The notes beneath the pieces were generated by a model, which did not search any database, was not told the DNA's origin, and saw only the letters and a list, made by a program, of their open reading frames with translations. A program made the position numbers and the translations under genes. A DNA stretch of 8,343 nucleotides, taken from the NCBI GenBank assembly GCA_947628385.1, contig CANQZS010000070.1:1-8343 (forward strand), read 5' to 3'. Of the stretch, positions 6,397 to 8,343 are shown in pieces (positions within the stretch are counted from its first letter, which is position 1; the number at the start of each line of letters is the position of its first letter). This DNA is from an uncultured Clostridia bacterium (GTDB lineage: Bacteria; Bacillota; Clostridia; Oscillospirales; Ruminococcaceae).

Positions 6397-7065
6397 TTAA
6401 AAGCCCAGATCCTCATTTACAAGAATGACCTTTATCCTGTCCTTGATCCTCTGCTGAGCGGTAACGACGTAGGAGCAGCATATCCTGTCCTTGCTGCGGC
6501 AGCCGTCGGTCATTCCGGAGGCTCCGGAAGCGAGAGCCATACATTCGCCCTTGCTCTGGCAGAATGTACCGCAGCCGAGTCTTGCGGCGTTTGCCGGAGC
6601 AGCCATGCGCTTTACTCTGAGGACAGCCTCGCCAAGATCTCTTACGACCTTGTTCCTGCCGGCTATCACGATCACGGAAGCGGGTCCGAAGCATATTGCG
6701 GCGACTCTGTTGCTGTTGCCGTCAACATTGTAAAGCTCGCCGTTTTCGGTAACGGCGTTAGAGCTTGTTATATAAAAATCTGCGGAAAAGGCTTCGCGGT
6801 ATATTTTCTGCACCTCGTCCGGAGATCTTCCCTCGCGGTCAAGGAATTTATACGCTCCCGAACGGAGAAGCTCCATGGCGCCGATCTCGTTCATCGTTGC
6901 AGAACCTCCGCAGGAAACTGTTCCTCCCTCTTTAAGAAGTCCTTTAAGAACGGAAAGAGCCTCCTCCTTGTTTTCTGCAATGAACGGCAGCATATTGTTT
7001 GCGCTCAGAGCTTCGGCGGTACGTTCAAGCATCTTTCTGTTTATCAGATCGGTATGTTCTGACAT
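6397..7065 (-). CDS. LUD-domain protein (lactate utilization / DUF1121 type), Cys-rich C-terminus
   Basis: A 222-residue protein of the LUD family, to which LutC/LutB-type lactate utilization proteins belong. The stand-alone clostridial form has no proven reaction. Family landmarks are VSCGGSATMNEIG (50-62), LLRSGAYKFLDREG (66-79), DFYITSSNAVTENGELYNVDGN (96-117), NRVAAICFGP (119-128), VIVIAGRNKVV (131-141) and AAPANAARL (155-163). The C-terminus ends RIKVILVNEDLGF. Six cysteines cluster near the C-terminus (C165, C169, C175, C189, C196, C197), suited to metal or Fe-S binding. The start is taken at 7063-7065, where GGGAG sits 8 nt upstream and the protein begins MSEHTDLINRK. An in-frame ATG 18 codons earlier (7117-7119) lies upstream of the predicted transcription start, has no ribosome binding site, and would add an unfamily-like leader. 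Divergent from mrp. LutA/LutB partners are absent, so the lactate role is uncertain. Confidence 0.9.
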   Translation of the reverse strand: MSEHTDLINRKMLERTAEALSANNMLPFIAENKEEALSVLKGLLKEGGTVSCGGSATMNEIGAMELLRSGAYKFLDREGRSPDEVQKIYREAFSADFYITSSNAVTENGELYNVDGNSNRVAAICFGPASVIVIAGRNKVVRDLGEAVLRVKRMAAPANAARLGCGTFCQSKGECMALASGASGMTDGCRSKDRICCSYVVTAQQRIKDRIKVILVNEDLGF

Positions 7066-7073
7066 GATATTCA

Positions 7074-7078
7074 CTCCC
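7074..7078 (-). promoter_or_regulatory. Ribosome binding site deciding the LUD-gene start
   Basis: GGGAG on the minus strand, 8 nt before the ATG at 7065. It supports the short start over the in-frame ATG at 7119. Confidence 0.8.
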
Positions 7079-7105
7079 AACAATAAAATTTTGTTATTAT
7101 TCATT

Positions 7106-7134
7106 ATTATAACATACAATATTTAAAAAATAAA
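7106..7134 (-). promoter_or_regulatory. Extended -10 promoter of the LUD gene
   Basis: Minus-strand TATAAT (7106-7111) is preceded by TGT (7112-7114), a TGn extended -10. The -35 position (7129-7134, TTTATT) is a weak match at 17-nt spacing. The predicted start is near 7099, giving a leader of about 34 nt. Confidence 0.7.
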
Positions 7135-7233
7135 GGGGTTTGGAAAATTTTGTGCAACTTAGCTGAATAAATAATAAATATTTTGTTAATAGAAATGCAT
7201 ACAGCTGTTATCTGCGATCATTTTATCAAGTCA

Positions 7234-7262
7234 TTGACATAAGGAGCAAAATGGGATATAAT
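7234..7262 (+). promoter_or_regulatory. Perfect-consensus sigma-A promoter of mrp
   Basis: TTGACA (7234-7239), exactly 17 nt, then TATAAT (7257-7262): both hexamers and the spacing are full consensus. The predicted start is near 7269, about 140 nt before the mrp ATG. Such a strong core promoter usually implies high output or tight control after initiation. Confidence 0.92.
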
Positions 7263-7266
7263 ATAA

Positions 7267-7377
7267 TTCAGGCAAGGATCGCCTGCCTGAAATTCCGGCT
7301 CCGCTGCGCAGGGACAAAGCGTTCTTCCGGAATTCCGCGCATTAGAGCTTGAATGCGCCGGACTTTGCCGCAGCCGG
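7267..7377 (+). promoter_or_regulatory. Structured 5' leader of mrp with successive hairpins
   Basis: The leader begins right at the predicted transcription start and is GC-rich compared with the flanks. Hairpin 1: TTCAGGCA (7267-7274) with TGCCTGAA (7284-7291), extended by GG/CC around an ATCG loop. Hairpin 2: AATTCCGG (7291-7298) with CCGGAATT (7327-7334), with inner CGCT/AGCG. Hairpin 3: TCCGCGCATT (7334-7343) with 7352-7362, 10 bp with one bulged base. An alternative long-range pairing, CCGGCT (7295-7300) with AGCCGG (7372-7377), would break hairpin 2. No known riboswitch class was recognised and no T-run follows a stem. It could be a regulatory leader, a stabilising 5' structure, or an inserted palindromic repeat. 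Confidence 0.6.
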
Positions 7378-7394
7378 ATACGAAAATTAATTTG

Positions 7395-7400
7395 AAAGGA
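7395..7400 (+). promoter_or_regulatory. mrp ribosome binding site
   Basis: AAAGGA, 9 nt before the ATG at 7410, lying in AT-rich sequence after the leader hairpins. It selects this start rather than the in-frame ATG at 7353, which sits inside hairpin 3 and has no ribosome binding site. Confidence 0.85.
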
Positions 7401-7409
7401 TATGTTCAA

Positions 7410-8237
7410 ATGAGCGAATGTACGCACGATTGTTCCTCATGCAGCGCGAACTGCGGTGAGAGAACGGATCCTCAAAGCTTTATCGAGCCCCTTAATCCTC
7501 ACAGCAAGGTAAAAAAAGTTATCGGCATCATCAGCGGAAAGGGCGGCGTCGGAAAATCCCTTGTTACCGGAATGCTCGCATCTCTTTTTTCGCGCAAGGG
7601 ACACAGCACTGCCATTATGGACGCGGATATAACCGGTCCGTCTATACCCAAGATGTTTGGCGTCGGCGGCAGAGCGATGGGAGGTCCTGAGGGGATCATT
7701 CCCGCAAATTCGAGGAATGAAATAAAGATAATGTCCGTAAATCTTCTGCTGGAAAATCCGAGCGATCCCGTAATATGGAGAGGGCCTGTCATTGCGGGAG
7801 TTGTAAAGCAGTTCTGGACGGACGTTGTCTGGGGAGATATTGATTATATGTTTGTAGATATGCCTCCCGGAACAGGAGATGTACCGCTTACGGTGTTCCA
7901 GTCGATACCTCTTGACGGAGTAGTGATAGTATCCTCACCGCAGGATCTGGTAGCAATGATCGTAAACAAGGCGGTATCCATGGCAAACATGATGAATATT
8001 CCCATAGTAGGTGTTGTAGAGAACATGAGCTATGTAGAATGTCCCGACTGTGGAAAGCAGATATTCCTTTACGGGAACAGTCACATAGATTCCATATGTG
8101 AAGAAAACGGCATACCTCTTCTTGGGAGAATACCGATCTCGCCGGACATTACGCATTTATGTGACATGGGGCTTATTGAAGATTTCACAGGAGATTTCCT
8201 TGATTACGCTGCAGAAGCAATAGAAAAGATGAACTAA
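7410..8237 (+). CDS. mrp: Mrp/NBP35-family ATP-binding Fe-S cluster carrier
   Basis: A 275-residue cytosolic P-loop ATPase of the Mrp/Nbp35/ApbC group, which carries [4Fe-4S] clusters to apoproteins, usually as a dimer. Seen: deviant Walker A SGKGGVGKS (42-50), MDADITGPSIP (70-80), IWRGPVIAG (122-130), Walker-B-type DMPPGTGD (150-157), SSPQDLVAM (185-193), ENMSY (204-208) and the cluster-binding pair C211-x-x-C214. The N-terminus carries an extra Cys cluster C4, C8, C11, C15, like the N-terminal cluster site of Nbp35-type proteins and common in clostridial Mrp. There is no DUF59 (MIP18) domain at the N-terminus, unlike many proteobacterial Mrp proteins. It is the only plus-strand gene in the window and is divergent from the LUD gene. 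Its perfect-consensus promoter and long structured leader suggest strong, possibly leader-controlled expression. The frame is intact to a TAA stop. Confidence 0.95.
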   Translation: MSECTHDCSSCSANCGERTDPQSFIEPLNPHSKVKKVIGIISGKGGVGKSLVTGMLASLFSRKGHSTAIMDADITGPSIPKMFGVGGRAMGGPEGIIPANSRNEIKIMSVNLLLENPSDPVIWRGPVIAGVVKQFWTDVVWGDIDYMFVDMPPGTGDVPLTVFQSIPLDGVVIVSSPQDLVAMIVNKAVSMANMMNIPIVGVVENMSYVECPDCGKQIFLYGNSHIDSICEENGIPLLGRIPISPDITHLCDMGLIEDFTGDFLDYAAEAIEKMN

Positions 8238-8242
8238 ATTGC

Positions 8243-8338
8243 TATTTTGCGCGAAGCGCAAAATATAAAGCTGGTCGAGCTGAGCCCAGCTCGCGGATTC
8301 CAAAGGCAGAGCCTTTGGTCGCCGCCCGCAGGCGGCGA
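8243..8338. repeat. Cluster of four short-loop palindromes downstream of mrp
   Basis: Four perfect inverted repeats follow in succession: 8243-8265 (10-bp stem TATTTTGCGC, loop GAA), 8276-8293 (7-bp stem CGAGCTG, loop AGCC), 8300-8318 (8-bp stem CCAAAGGC, loop AGA) and 8319-8338 (8-bp stem TCGCCGCC, loop CGCA). Stem 2 can re-pair as AGCTGG (8269-8274) with CCAGCT (8286-8291). The first hairpin starts 5 nt after the mrp stop and contains GCGAAGC, known as a very stable DNA mini-hairpin. None has a clear T-run, so a classical terminator is doubtful, though the first may stall or protect the mrp transcript. The stem sequences differ from each other, so this is not a simple tandem repeat. It looks like a composite interspersed palindromic element, possibly continuing past the window edge. 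Confidence 0.7.
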
Positions 8339-8343
8339 AACTC

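Noticed and set aside
6313..7062. Long plus-strand reading frame opposite the LUD gene
   Set aside because: It is antisense to a well-supported LUD gene, has no ribosome binding site, and its product shows no recognisable motif; it mirrors the codon bias of the real gene.
7066..7119. Longer N-terminus for the LUD gene starting at 7119
   Set aside because: That ATG overlaps the promoter region upstream of the predicted transcription start and has no ribosome binding site; the ATG at 7065 has GGGAG 8 nt upstream and fits the family.
7267..7377. Known riboswitch or tRNA in the mrp leader
   Set aside because: The hairpins do not match any riboswitch core or cloverleaf I recognise, and no T-loop (GTTCGA-type) sequence is present.
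7353..7409. Longer N-terminus for mrp starting at 7353
   Set aside because: That start lies inside leader hairpin 3 without a ribosome binding site; the ATG at 7410 has AAAGGA at 9 nt and gives the expected Cys-cluster N-terminus.
8243..8338. CRISPR array
   Set aside because: The palindromes differ in sequence and there is no repeat-spacer regularity.

Overview
The window looks like chromosomal DNA from an anaerobic, fairly low-GC Bacillota of the class Clostridia. Ruminococcus-type Oscillospiraceae is my best guess. The basis is the style of the proteins (clostridial FeoA/FeoB, a LUD/DUF1121 protein, an Mrp with an N-terminal Cys cluster, a 2-hydroxyacyl-CoA dehydratase-type protein), strong AGGAGG-like ribosome binding sites and AT-rich sigma-A promoters. 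The genus is inferred from memory of such proteins and was not tested.

Layout: all genes but one lie on the minus strand. Reading from the right, a LUD-domain gene (6397-7065) stands alone. Next is a gene-free stretch (6002-6396) with a good promoter and an intrinsic terminator about 100 nt apart, a candidate small RNA. A two-gene operon follows: a 2-hydroxyacyl-CoA dehydratase-like protein (4745-6001), then an unrecognised 331-residue protein with a FliD-C-like module present twice (3730-4725). A strong hairpin terminator closes it at 3680-3711. Then come a cardiolipin synthase (2057-3619), feoA (1787-2023) and feoB (1-1784, cut by the window edge), closely spaced and probably co-transcribed. 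The only plus-strand gene is mrp (7410-8237). It is divergent from the LUD gene and has a perfect-consensus promoter and a long, hairpin-rich leader. A cluster of four short-loop palindromes follows mrp at 8243-8338.

How the genes may fit together: feoA/feoB take up ferrous iron, Mrp is an ATP-dependent Fe-S carrier, and the dehydratase-like and LUD proteins both have conserved cysteines suited to Fe-S binding. The window therefore has a loose iron/Fe-S theme, but no shared regulator or Fur-like site was seen, so this is only a suggestion. Cls makes membrane phospholipid. The FliD-like repeat protein has no flagellar neighbours and is the least explained gene here. No tRNA, rRNA, CRISPR array, transposase or phage gene was seen.
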